Positions 6,397 through 12,588 of a stretch of 12,588 nt of DNA are shown here, piece by piece. A program made the translations under genes and the position numbers. Below the pieces are notes generated by a model that made no database searches, had not been told where the DNA came from, and saw only the letters and a program-made list of their open reading frames with translations. The stretch lies in the NCBI GenBank assembly GCA_028705905.1, contig JAQWCP010000021.1:1-12588 (forward strand), written 5' to 3'. Numbering within the stretch: position 1 is the stretch's first letter; each line of letters opens with the position of its first letter. The stretch comes from Oscillospiraceae bacterium. GTDB taxonomy: Bacteria; Bacillota; Clostridia; Oscillospirales; Oscillospiraceae.

Positions 6397-6450
6397 ATTA
6401 TAAGTTTGAAGCTTTCATATCACAAGTCACTATTTAATTTATAAGTGACT
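6397..6450. promoter_or_regulatory. hxlR promoter with adjacent inverted-repeat operator
   Basis: On the minus strand, TTGTGA (6420-6425), a 17-bp spacer and TATAAT (6397-6402) form the hxlR promoter. Touching its -35 is an inverted repeat AGTCACT (6425-6431)/AGTGACT (6444-6450) with a 12-bp AT-rich spacer, of the size HxlR dimers bind. A rightward -10 (see 6492-6497) lies 42 bp further, so one operator could serve both genes. Confidence 0.6.
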
Positions 6451-6491
6451 CATAAATTTCCTTATATCTTTTCTTGCTTCAGCGATACGGC

Positions 6492-6497
6492 TATAAT
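6492..6497 (+). promoter_or_regulatory. -10 element for the ABM-like gene
   Basis: TATAAT at 6492-6497, 50 bp before the start codon. No good -35 lies 16-18 bp upstream (TTTTCT at 6469-6474 is poor), so expression may depend on an activator, possibly the HxlR protein. Confidence 0.5.
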
Positions 6498-6547
6498 CAA
6501 CTCAGGCTCGATGAAAAGCCAAAATCATTGCTAGGAGGAGTTTCGTT

Positions 6548-6838
6548 ATGAAAGTCAATGCTTATCTTGAGATCACCATGAAAATCGACGAGGCCAACCG
6601 TCCCGCCGCCGTCAAGGTCTATACGGATTATCGCGGTCCGTTCCTGCAGACAATCCCCGGCGCCCTCACCAAAGATCTGCTGGTGCGGGAGGAAGATGTC
6701 CAGGTACTGCACGGCTTTGACAGCACAGAGCACGCCCAGGCCTATCTCAGCAGCGCAATGTTCCAAAATGACGTGTTTGTCGGTCTGAAGCCATTGTGGA
6801 GCGCCGACCCGGACGTTAAAATTTATAACGTGGCTTGA
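6548..6838 (+). CDS. Small dimeric alpha/beta-barrel protein (ABM-like), function unknown
   Basis: 96 residues with AGGAGGA at a good distance before the ATG. Sequence layout fits one ferredoxin-like dimeric alpha/beta-barrel unit: an N-terminal strand (MKVNAYLEITMKI), a helix, a central segment (PGALTKDLLVREEDVQVLHGFDSTEHAQAYL) and a C-terminal strand after LKPLWSADPDVKIYNVA. This resembles antibiotic-biosynthesis-monooxygenase or quinol-monooxygenase-like folds, but the match is by pattern only and the active residues are not clear. There are no cysteines, in contrast with its divergent HxlR neighbour. Such small barrels next to HxlR regulators often act in detoxifying reactive small molecules; that role is inference here. 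Confidence 0.7.
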   Translation: MKVNAYLEITMKIDEANRPAAVKVYTDYRGPFLQTIPGALTKDLLVREEDVQVLHGFDSTEHAQAYLSSAMFQNDVFVGLKPLWSADPDVKIYNVA

Positions 6839-6880
6839 TTGGAACATCAAAATCGACAACCGGCATAAGAATACCCGGCC

Positions 6881-6911
6881 GTGGCTCAAATTCAGCTGTG
6901 GTTCAAATTCA
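6881..6911. repeat. Short tandem direct repeat
   Basis: GTGGCTCAAATTCA (6881-6894) and GTGGTTCAAATTCA (6898-6911) differ at one base and recur with a 17-bp period, directly next to the long hairpin. Confidence 0.7.
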
Positions 6912-6914
6912 AAT

Positions 6915-6966
6915 GCAGAAGACCTCCCATGCAACGTGAAAAAATGTCGCATGGGAGGTCTTCTGC
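6915..6966. terminator. Perfect 18-bp stem hairpin between convergent genes
   Basis: GCAGAAGACCTCCCATGC (6915-6932) and its exact complement (6949-6966) enclose a 16-nt loop. Trailing bases on the minus strand (ATTTGAATTTG) are modestly T-rich, so it could end queA transcripts; on the plus strand there is no U-tract. It may be a weak bidirectional terminator or a small repeat element. Confidence 0.5.
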
Positions 6967-7125
6967 TCTCAAGATGAACAAAAACAGTCTTATGGACCCG
7001 CCTCTGTCATCTCTATTGTTTACATCATGGTCTCATTGCCAGATGAAATACATCCCTTCCGGCAACCAGACTGCCCCCGGTCAAACAGACCTAGTGTAAA
7101 ACCTAACTTTTGCTGGAAATGCTGA

Positions 7126-8151
7126 TCATCCAATGTACATTGCGTCTCCAAAGGAAAAGAACCGGTACCGCTGGCGTACGGCAGCCTCATACGCCCCCAG
7201 AACCTGCTCCCGCCCCGCCAGCGCGGACACCAGCATCAAAAGGGTACTCTCCGGCAGGTGGAAATTGGTAATTAGCCCATCCAGCACTTTAAACTGATAG
7301 CCGGGGTAGATGAAAATGTTTGTCCAGCCGGAAGTCTCTTTCAGGGTACCATCCTCTCTGGCAAAAGACTCGATGGTGCGGCAGGACGTGGTACCCACGC
7401 AGATGACCCGGCCGCCGCGCTTTTTTGTCGCGTTGATGGTCTCTGCCGTCGCCTGGGGTATGCGGCAAAATTCTGCATGCATTTCATGATCTTGGATTTC
7501 TTCCGCTTTCACCGGGCGAAAGGTACCGAGGCCCACATGAAGGGTCACATAGGCCAAAGAAACACCCATCTCCTCCGCCTGCTTTAGCAGTGCCTTGGTA
7601 AAATGCAGCCCCGCCGTGGGCGCGGCGGCGGAACCAAGTTCTTTGGAATAGACCGTCTGATACCGGCTGGCATCCGCCAACTCTTCTGTGATATAGGGGG
7701 GCAGAGGCATTTTCCCCAAACGCTCCAGCACCTCCAGGAAAATCCCCTCATAAAAAAAACGGACGTTCCGGGTGCCGCCCTCACCTTTTCCCACAATTTC
7801 CCCGCGCAATGTACCATCGCCAAAGGAGAGTTTTGTTCCCATTTGGAGCCGCCTGCCCGGACGGGCCAGGCACTCCCATACGTCATCCCCTTTGTCTTTC
7901 AGCAATACCAGCTCTACAAAGCCGCCACCCGGCGCGCGATGCCCCATAAGACGGGCAGGCAACACCTTAGAGTCGTTCAACACCAGACAGTCCCCTGCCT
8001 GCAGCAGTTGGGGCAAATCATAAAAATGGCAGTGGCCGATGGCACCGGTCTGCCGGTCCAGCGTCAAAAGCCGAGACCCGTCCCGACGCTCTATGGGCGT
8101 CTGAGCAATCAGCTCTTTTGGCAAGTCATAATAAAAATCCTTTGTTTTCAT
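7126..8151 (-). CDS. queA: S-adenosylmethionine:tRNA ribosyltransferase-isomerase
   Basis: 341 residues, full length for QueA. It transfers and rearranges the ribosyl part of SAM onto preQ1 at tRNA position 34 to give epoxyqueuosine. The whole-protein pattern is intact: start MKTKDFYYDLPKELIAQTP, then RYQTVYSKELGSAAAPTAGL, HVGLGTFRPV, DHEMHAEF, GTTSCRTIES, TNFHLPESTLLMLVSA and the terminal RYRFFSFGDAM. ATG 8151 has GGAGAGG five to six bases upstream. It follows a SpoIID/LytB gene on the same strand, separated by 64 bp that contain a terminator, so it may depend on read-through or on a promoter inside the upstream gene. No other queuosine genes are in view. Confidence 0.97.
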   Translation of the reverse strand: MKTKDFYYDLPKELIAQTPIERRDGSRLLTLDRQTGAIGHCHFYDLPQLLQAGDCLVLNDSKVLPARLMGHRAPGGGFVELVLLKDKGDDVWECLARPGRRLQMGTKLSFGDGTLRGEIVGKGEGGTRNVRFFYEGIFLEVLERLGKMPLPPYITEELADASRYQTVYSKELGSAAAPTAGLHFTKALLKQAEEMGVSLAYVTLHVGLGTFRPVKAEEIQDHEMHAEFCRIPQATAETINATKKRGGRVICVGTTSCRTIESFAREDGTLKETSGWTNIFIYPGYQFKVLDGLITNFHLPESTLLMLVSALAGREQVLGAYEAAVRQRYRFFSFGDAMYIG

Positions 8152-8164
8152 AAAAACCTCTCCA

Positions 8165-8204
8165 TAAAAATCCCCCGCCCGGCTCTCTTCTGGGCGGGGG
8201 ATTT
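8165..8204 (-). terminator. Strong terminator between the SpoIID-like gene and queA
   Basis: AAATCCCCCGCCC and GGGCGGGGGATTT (8168-8180 and 8192-8204) form a 13-bp GC-rich stem with an 11-nt loop, followed on the minus strand by TTTTTA. It ends SpoIID-like transcripts 12 bp after the stop codon, and its T-run lies only about 15 nt before the queA start. Confidence 0.88.
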
Positions 8205-8215
8205 GTTTGACCGCT

Positions 8216-9904
8216 TTATTTCAGGGAAACTCCTGTGTAGTAAAATTTCAGAATCTGGTCATAGGTATAGCCCCTCTGGGCCATACAATAAGCCCCCCAC
8301 TGGCTCATCCCTACGTTATGGCCCCACCCACTGCCGGAAACAGTGTAAGATGTGGGGGTTGTCGCTGTAGACCCGGAAGGGGGCGTCAGCTTTTGCGTAC
8401 CGGAACTGGTGATGACATACGGCTCGCCTGTCAACTGGATTTTCGTCCCGTCGCCGCCGATGGCGTAGGCCCCTTTGCTCCCGGGGAGTGTCCCCCCGCC
8501 CGGGTTCACATACAATGTACCGTCCGAACCGCCGGAAGTTCCGCCGTTGGCTGTGATCTGATACCGGTAGCTTTTGGCTTTCTTTCCCGCCGTGTTGAAA
8601 ATATTGACCAAATTGGTGCCGGAAAAGGAGTAGCTTTTCCCATTGCTGTCTGCAAAGGTAATCTTGATGGGATTCCCTGTGTCGGACCAAGCGGAAACAA
8701 ACAGATTGACAATCGTCCCGCAGGCATACCCCTTCTCCTTGAGCCGGGCCGCCAGTTCTTGTGGGGTGTAAGTGGCAGACCAATAATAATAAGACAGCTT
8801 GTCCGCAATATCCGCTTCATACGGGTCCTTCACGCCCACCAGATAGGAGAAATCGCTGCCCCAGATGTTTTTGGCATCTTCCGTGGCGCCCCCATCACAG
8901 GAATGGTACACCGTTTGACACAGCGCACTGCCGGACCATGCATAAATATCATACGTTGCGTCCACTGCTTTGTCGCTGTTGCTGGACGAGGACGAGGACG
9001 CGGTACCCCGGTACACTTGGCAATCGGTGGTGTTGCACAGGTCGAACCCAGCGGAATTGTGCTTTTTCAAGCTGCGGGCGGCATAGCTGCGGGCGCAGAC
9101 CGCCTGTGCCTTTAGCGCCTCCAGAGGCCAGGTACTGCTCATTTCATATGGCAGGACGCCCTTTACATAGTCTTCCATGGGCAAGACATTGATCACCGTC
9201 AGATTCCCCCCGGAAATCCGCTTATACTGGAAGGAGCCATAATACTGGTTATTTTTAAACCAGGTAATGGTTTTGACAGAATCGTTCTGCCCGGGACGCA
9301 CCACCAAAGAACTGGTACTGCCCCCGTCAAACTGAAATAGGATCGTGGTGGTTTTCGTACGGGTGACGGTCACCGCCGTGCTGCTGGGCCCCACCGCCAC
9401 CGCACCAGAAACCCCCAGCGCATCTGCTGCCGCTTGGGCATCTGTCGTATTTTGATAGCTACCCACCCGAACCCGGTATGTTCCGCCAATATAGGCGGGA
9501 AAGCCGCCTGTATAGCCGGAGGCGGCGCTTTTAACAGCCGAAGCGCTGCTGTATGTAGCCGGCAGCTGCACATGGTATGCACCCACAAGGCTGTAACTCC
9601 CCGACGGAACGCTGGTGGTATATGCGCCATTGGACAGATACTGATTGACGTTTTTCAGCATGGAAATTTGCGTGTAGGACGTAGAATCCACCTGGGTGAA
9701 ATTGTAGCTGTCATCAAAAAAGCCGAAACGGTACCCACTTCCGTACCCGCTCTTGTTCTCCAGATTGGCGGAAGTGAGGGCGTCGCTGCCATAATACAGG
9801 CCAATGCGTACATAAGGGTTCTCCGAAAGGGCGGAGACGGGCAACGGCAATGCCGCCAGAAGCCCTATTATGATTACTGCAACTTGCATAAACCGTTTTC
9901 CCAT
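8216..9904 (-). CDS. Secreted SpoIID/LytB-domain protein with SPOR-like segment
   Basis: 562 residues. A signal peptide is at 1-25 (KR, hydrophobic core VAVIIIGLLAALPLP, cleavage near VSA-LS). A SPOR-like peptidoglycan-binding segment is at about 107-168 (GTYRVRVGSYQNTTDAQAAADAL). The SpoIID domain runs from about 238 to the end: NVLPMEDYVKGVLPYEMSS with candidate catalytic Glu254, WPLEALKAQAVCARSYA, DLCNTTDCQVYRG, YHSCDGGATED, and the terminal GSGWGHNVGMSQWGA. SpoIID is a lytic transglycosylase acting on stripped glycan during engulfment; LytB-type relatives modify amidase action. At 562 residues it is far longer than B. subtilis SpoIID, so it may be a vegetative or accessory paralogue. ATG 9904 has GGAG seven bases upstream. 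Confidence 0.92.
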   Translation of the reverse strand: MGKRFMQVAVIIIGLLAALPLPVSALSENPYVRIGLYYGSDALTSANLENKSGYGSGYRFGFFDDSYNFTQVDSTSYTQISMLKNVNQYLSNGAYTTSVPSGSYSLVGAYHVQLPATYSSASAVKSAASGYTGGFPAYIGGTYRVRVGSYQNTTDAQAAADALGVSGAVAVGPSSTAVTVTRTKTTTILFQFDGGSTSSLVVRPGQNDSVKTITWFKNNQYYGSFQYKRISGGNLTVINVLPMEDYVKGVLPYEMSSTWPLEALKAQAVCARSYAARSLKKHNSAGFDLCNTTDCQVYRGTASSSSSSNSDKAVDATYDIYAWSGSALCQTVYHSCDGGATEDAKNIWGSDFSYLVGVKDPYEADIADKLSYYYWSATYTPQELAARLKEKGYACGTIVNLFVSAWSDTGNPIKITFADSNGKSYSFSGTNLVNIFNTAGKKAKSYRYQITANGGTSGGSDGTLYVNPGGGTLPGSKGAYAIGGDGTKIQLTGEPYVITSSGTQKLTPPSGSTATTPTSYTVSGSGWGHNVGMSQWGAYCMAQRGYTYDQILKFYYTGVSLK

Positions 9905-9945
9905 TTTTATACTCCATTTCTCTCTTTTACCTCTTTCTCTGACGC

Positions 9946-9974
9946 TTGACAGCGCAAAAGGGATGTGATAACAT
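9946..9974 (+). promoter_or_regulatory. Promoter of the lysine operon
   Basis: Consensus TTGACA (9946-9951), a 17-bp spacer and TAACAT (9969-9974) preceded by TGA, an extended -10. Transcription would start near 9981, about 20 nt before the riboswitch. It overlaps the region just upstream of the divergent SpoIID-like gene. Confidence 0.8.
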
Positions 9975-10001
9975 AAATATTAAACCAAATATTCATCCTA
10001 T

Positions 10002-10175
10002 GCAGGATAGAGGCGCGGTTTTCATGAGTAGCGCGGTTGGGGTTCCGAACGCCCGATCAACCGGTAGTGAAAGGGGAAACCGCCGAAGGAGCGGCGCGGT
10101 CGGAATTGTCTCTCCTGGGCGGTGGGTTAAAAGCCCTTCGACTGTCATCAAGTGTTCTGATGGAGAGCTGTCTGC
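10002..10175 (+). ncRNA. Lysine riboswitch (L box)
   Basis: The conserved L-box blocks occur in order: GATAGAGGCGCG (10006 on), an AGTA loop-E-like segment, GTGAAAGGGGAAACCGCCGAAG, TGGGCGGTGGGTT, ACTGTCA, and GGAGAGCTGTCTGC at the end. P1 is GCA(G)GATAG (10002-10010) with CTGTCTGC (10168-10175) with one bulged G. Lysine binding stabilises P1 and should turn off the operon by termination just downstream. Location ahead of asd-dapA-dapB agrees fully. Confidence 0.93.
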
Positions 10176-10268
10176 TTGGGTAATATGAATGTCGGTCGCA
10201 TTTTACCTGCTCGACATATTATATTACAAAATCAGCCGGTTTTTCAACCCGCTGATTTTATTTTTTTC
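10172..10268 (+). terminator. Riboswitch expression platform: antiterminator hairpin and intrinsic terminator
   Basis: Terminator: AAAATCAGC (10228-10236) with GCTGATTTT (10251-10259), inner GGTT/AACC, then ATTTTTTT. Before it is a hairpin GTAATAT...ATATTAC (10180-10227) with inner ATGTCG/CGACAT. This hairpin can be extended by pairing CTGcTT (10172-10177) with AAtCAG (10230-10235), which uses both the 3' strand of P1 and the 5' arm of the terminator. That overlap gives a consistent on/off switch. Terminator is seen directly; the antiterminator extension is inferred. Confidence 0.88.
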
Positions 10269-10387
10269 ATGGCTTCCTCTGTTTTGAGAATGTTTCATGG
10301 AATGAACGCGTTTGGTTTCTCATTTTTCCTTTGTTTTGCATAAACTAAATCAGATGGCTGTTTGCCGTCACAACTGGAGGGTATGAA

Positions 10388-11467
10388 ATGAAACAGTACA
10401 AAGTAGGCGTCATCGGCGGAACCGGCATGGTAGGCCAGCGGTTTGTCACCTTGATGGAAAACCATCCCTGGTTTCAGCTCACCGCCATTGCCGCCAGCGG
10501 GCGCTCCGCCGGAAAAACGTATGAAGAGGCCGCCGGAAAACGTTGGCAGCTGGACATTCCCATGCCGGATGAGGCAAAAAATATCATCGTACTGAATGCG
10601 GGAACCGATTTGAAAAAAATGGCCGATCAGGTAGACTTCGTCTTTTGTGCTGTGGATATGGATAAGGAGCAAGTGCGCGCCTTGGAAGACGAAATGGCCA
10701 AATATGAATGCCCCGTGGTCTCTAACAACAGCGCCAACCGGTTTACCCCGGACATCCCTATGGTGGTGCCGGAGATTAACCCGGAACACATCGGAGTCAT
10801 TGAATTTCAGAAAAAACGTCTTGGGACCAAACGGGGCTTCATCGCTGTCAAGTCCAACTGCTCTTTGCAGAGCTATGTGCCGGCGCTCCATCCCCTGCGC
10901 AGCTTTGGGCTGGATAAAGTTTTGGTCAGCACGTATCAGGCCATTTCCGGGGCGGGCAAGACCTTCCAGACGTGGCCGGAGATGCTGGACAATGTCATTC
11001 CCTACATTGGCGGCGAAGAAGAAAAATCAGAAAAAGAGCCCCTTAAACTCTGGGGCAAAATGGATGGCGGCCAGATTGTAACCGCCCAGTCCCCATCCAT
11101 CACGGCCCAGTGCATCCGGGTGCCGGTGGCCAACGGCCACATGGCTTCGGTCTTTGCTTCATTTGAAAAGACCCCGTCCAAAGATGAGATCCTGGATATC
11201 TGGCAGAATTACAAAGGAAGGGCTCAGGAGCTGAACTTGCCCTCCGCACCCAAGCAGTTCCTGCATTATTTTACAGAAGACAACCGGCCCCAGACCCGTC
11301 TTGATCGGGACCTGGAAGGCGGCATGGCCATCTCCATTGGCCGTCTGCGTCCGGACACACAATATGATTACAAATTTGTCTGCTTATCCCACAACACCCT
11401 GCGTGGCGCCGCTGGCGGCGCCGTCCTTCTGGCAGAGCTGCTCTGCGCAGAAGGGTATATGGACTAA
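10388..11467 (+). CDS. asd: Aspartate-semialdehyde dehydrogenase, archaeal/fungal-like class
   Basis: 359 residues. Reduces aspartyl-4-phosphate to aspartate semialdehyde with NADPH, the shared step to lysine, threonine and methionine. N-terminal nucleotide motif GGTGMVG is at 10-16, SNNSANRF at 112-119, the catalytic cysteine is Cys158 in VKSNCSLQ, and the basic residues expected in the active site include Arg244 and His251 (RVPVANGHMAS). The SNCS context and length fit the archaeal/fungal-like branch and not the classic E. coli Asd. ATG 10388 has TGGAGGG upstream; an overlapping ATG at 10383 opens only two codons. First gene of the operon, directly behind the lysine riboswitch terminator. 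Confidence 0.96.
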   Translation: MKQYKVGVIGGTGMVGQRFVTLMENHPWFQLTAIAASGRSAGKTYEEAAGKRWQLDIPMPDEAKNIIVLNAGTDLKKMADQVDFVFCAVDMDKEQVRALEDEMAKYECPVVSNNSANRFTPDIPMVVPEINPEHIGVIEFQKKRLGTKRGFIAVKSNCSLQSYVPALHPLRSFGLDKVLVSTYQAISGAGKTFQTWPEMLDNVIPYIGGEEEKSEKEPLKLWGKMDGGQIVTAQSPSITAQCIRVPVANGHMASVFASFEKTPSKDEILDIWQNYKGRAQELNLPSAPKQFLHYFTEDNRPQTRLDRDLEGGMAISIGRLRPDTQYDYKFVCLSHNTLRGAAGGAVLLAELLCAEGYMD

Positions 11468-11499
11468 TCCGACTGCATGATTTTTGAAGGAGGATCATT

Positions 11500-12393
11500 A
11501 TGAGAGAGCCTGTATTTGAAGGATCTGGCGTGGCCATCATCACTCCGTTTCTGAGAGACGGCGGCATCGATTTTCCAAAGCTGGGAGAATTGATTGACTT
11601 CCAAGCCACGGCGGGTACGGACGCTGTGATCATCTGCGGCACCACCGGCGAATCTTCCACTCAGAGTCTGGAAGAGCATATTGCCGCCGTGGATTTCTGT
11701 GTTACCCACACCGCCGGCCGAATGAAGGTCATCGCCGGCGCCGGCAGCAACGACACCAACGCCGCGCTGTTTCTGTCCCAGCATGCCAAAAAATCCGGCG
11801 CGGATGCCACTTTGGTCGTCACTCCCTATTACAACAAAGCCACCCAAACGGGGCTGATCAAACATTATACATACATCGCGGATCGGGTCGACATTCCTAT
11901 GATTTTGTACAACGTCCCCTCCCGCACTGGTCTCTCCTTCACCGCTGAGACGTATGCAGAGCTTTCCAAACACCCCAACATCAACGGTGTCAAGGAAGCG
12001 TCGGGCAACTTCTCCCTGATCGCCTCCACCCGTGCCCTGTGCGGCGACGATTTCTACATTTGGTCTGGCAACGACGACCAAGTGGTTCCCCTGATGTCTC
12101 TGGGCGGTAAGGGCGTCATCTCCGTTGTGGCCAACATCCTGCCGGAGCTGACGGTGAAAATGTCCCACCTGTGTTTAGAGGGCAAGTTTAAAGAAGCGGC
12201 AAAGCTGCAAACCGAGAACATGAAGTTCATCAATTCCCTCTTCATCGAAGTGAATCCCATCCCCATCAAGGCCGCAATGAATTTGGCCGGCTTTGGTGTG
12301 GGCGAGTGCCGCCTGCCTCTGTGCGAAATGACACCGAAAAACTTGGAAGTTTTGAAAAAGAACATGATGGACGTAGGCATCCAGATCAAATAA
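11500..12393 (+). CDS. dapA: 4-hydroxy-tetrahydrodipicolinate synthase
   Basis: 297 residues, full-length class I aldolase-fold enzyme condensing pyruvate with aspartate semialdehyde. Schiff-base Lys165 lies in GVKEASGN, Tyr137 in LYNVPSRTG with Arg142, and Thr48/Thr49 in GTTGESST; Tyr111 is in PYYNK. Relative to E. coli DapA, lysine-site residues His53 and Glu84 align with Leu57 and Ala88, while Asn80 (Asn84) and His56 (His60) are kept, so lysine feedback inhibition is probably weak or absent. AGGAGG lies six bases before ATG 11500, and the gene follows asd by 32 bp. Regulation is therefore likely through the shared riboswitch. Confidence 0.97.
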   Translation: MREPVFEGSGVAIITPFLRDGGIDFPKLGELIDFQATAGTDAVIICGTTGESSTQSLEEHIAAVDFCVTHTAGRMKVIAGAGSNDTNAALFLSQHAKKSGADATLVVTPYYNKATQTGLIKHYTYIADRVDIPMILYNVPSRTGLSFTAETYAELSKHPNINGVKEASGNFSLIASTRALCGDDFYIWSGNDDQVVPLMSLGGKGVISVVANILPELTVKMSHLCLEGKFKEAAKLQTENMKFINSLFIEVNPIPIKAAMNLAGFGVGECRLPLCEMTPKNLEVLKKNMMDVGIQIK

Positions 12394-12413
12394 TTGCCCC
12401 AAAGAGAGAAGAC

Positions 12414-12451
12414 CCGGGGTTCGGGGGACCAAATGGCCCCTCGAACCCCGG
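12414..12451 (+). terminator. Stable intra-operon hairpin between dapA and dapB
   Basis: CCGGGGTTCG (12414-12423) pairs exactly with CGAACCCCGG (12442-12451); inner GGGG/CCCC extends the stem past a one-base bulge. No U-tract follows (AAACACAAAGG), so it is unlikely to be a full intrinsic terminator. It could stabilise the asd-dapA 3' end, mark an RNA processing site or damp dapB expression. Confidence 0.55.
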
Positions 12452-12476
12452 AAACACAAAGGAAAGGGTAAGATTC

Positions 12477-12588
12477 ATGCTCAAGCTGATTGTCTCCGGT
12501 TTTAACGGCCGGATGGGGCAGGTGGTTTACCACCTTGCCTCGGAACATCCGGCGTTCACCCCTGTGGCCGGTTTTACACGTCATCCCG
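12477..12588 (+). CDS. dapB: 4-hydroxy-tetrahydrodipicolinate reductase, N-terminus only
   Basis: The window ends after 37 codons. The product begins MLKLIVSGFNGRMGQVV, the GxxGxMG nucleotide motif that marks DapB, and continues with VAGF where the family usually has VAGxD/E. It would reduce the DapA product with NAD(P)H. AAAGGG lies about nine bases before the ATG. It is the third gene of the lysine operon, 83 bp after dapA, behind a stable hairpin. Confidence 0.88.
   Translation, partial: MLKLIVSGFNGRMGQVVYHLASEHPAFTPVAGFTRHP

Larger units (their letters stand above)
6839..7125. other. Gene-free stretch between ABM-like gene and queA
   Basis: 287 bp between converging genes. It holds a 14-bp direct repeat (6881-6911) and a long perfect hairpin (6915-6966). 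The remaining part, 6970-7125, shows no gene, promoter or further strong structure that I can support. Confidence 0.6.

Noticed and set aside
6881..7099. 72-residue rightward ORF after the ABM-like gene
   Set aside because: It runs through the direct repeat and both arms of the long hairpin and has no ribosome site or family resemblance.
9946..10188. 80-residue rightward ORF upstream of asd
   Set aside because: It lies wholly on the promoter and lysine riboswitch, whose conserved blocks explain the sequence.

Overview
The window reads as chromosomal DNA of an anaerobic, endospore-forming Firmicute of class Clostridia, probably near the Oscillospirales. This is inferred from the gene set (SpoIID/LytB protein, KtrAB-type K+ uptake under a KdpE-like regulator, lysine riboswitch with asd-dapA-dapB), strong AGGAGG ribosome sites, TTG starts and moderate GC. 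No tRNA, rRNA, CRISPR array, IS element or phage gene was seen.

Region 1 (1-3830, minus strand) is a compact potassium module. A near-consensus promoter (TTGACT-17-TATAAT) drives a roughly 160-nt leader without a gene, which ends in a perfect-palindrome terminator. Next come a second promoter-like site with its own palindrome, the remains of a sensor kinase, a KdpE-like response regulator, a 32-codon membrane microprotein candidate, ktrB, ktrA, and a DUF368 (undecaprenyl-phosphate translocase family) gene that runs off the left edge. The kinase has shrunk to an N-terminal membrane piece and its last 17 residues, so the regulator appears to be an orphan.

Region 2 (3930-6840) holds two regulator/effector pairs. 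An extended short-chain dehydrogenase is divergent from a TetR regulator, with a 9-bp inverted repeat bracketing the promoter. A cysteine-rich HxlR regulator is divergent from a small dimeric alpha/beta-barrel (ABM-like) protein, with a 7-bp inverted repeat beside the hxlR promoter.

Region 3 (6840-9904, minus strand) carries a secreted SpoIID/LytB protein with a SPOR-like segment, then queA (queuosine synthesis). A strong terminator sits between them, with almost no room for a separate queA promoter.

Region 4 (9946-12588, plus strand) is the lysine/diaminopimelate operon: promoter, lysine riboswitch, antiterminator/terminator, asd of the archaeal/fungal-like class, dapA, a stable intra-operon hairpin, and the start of dapB. 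DapA lacks two residues used for lysine feedback in E. coli DapA, which fits lysine control at the RNA level.

The most noteworthy signals are the degraded kinase beside an intact regulator, the coupled small ORFs between the regulator and ktrB, the unassigned attenuator-like leader of the K+ operon, and the seven-cysteine HxlR.
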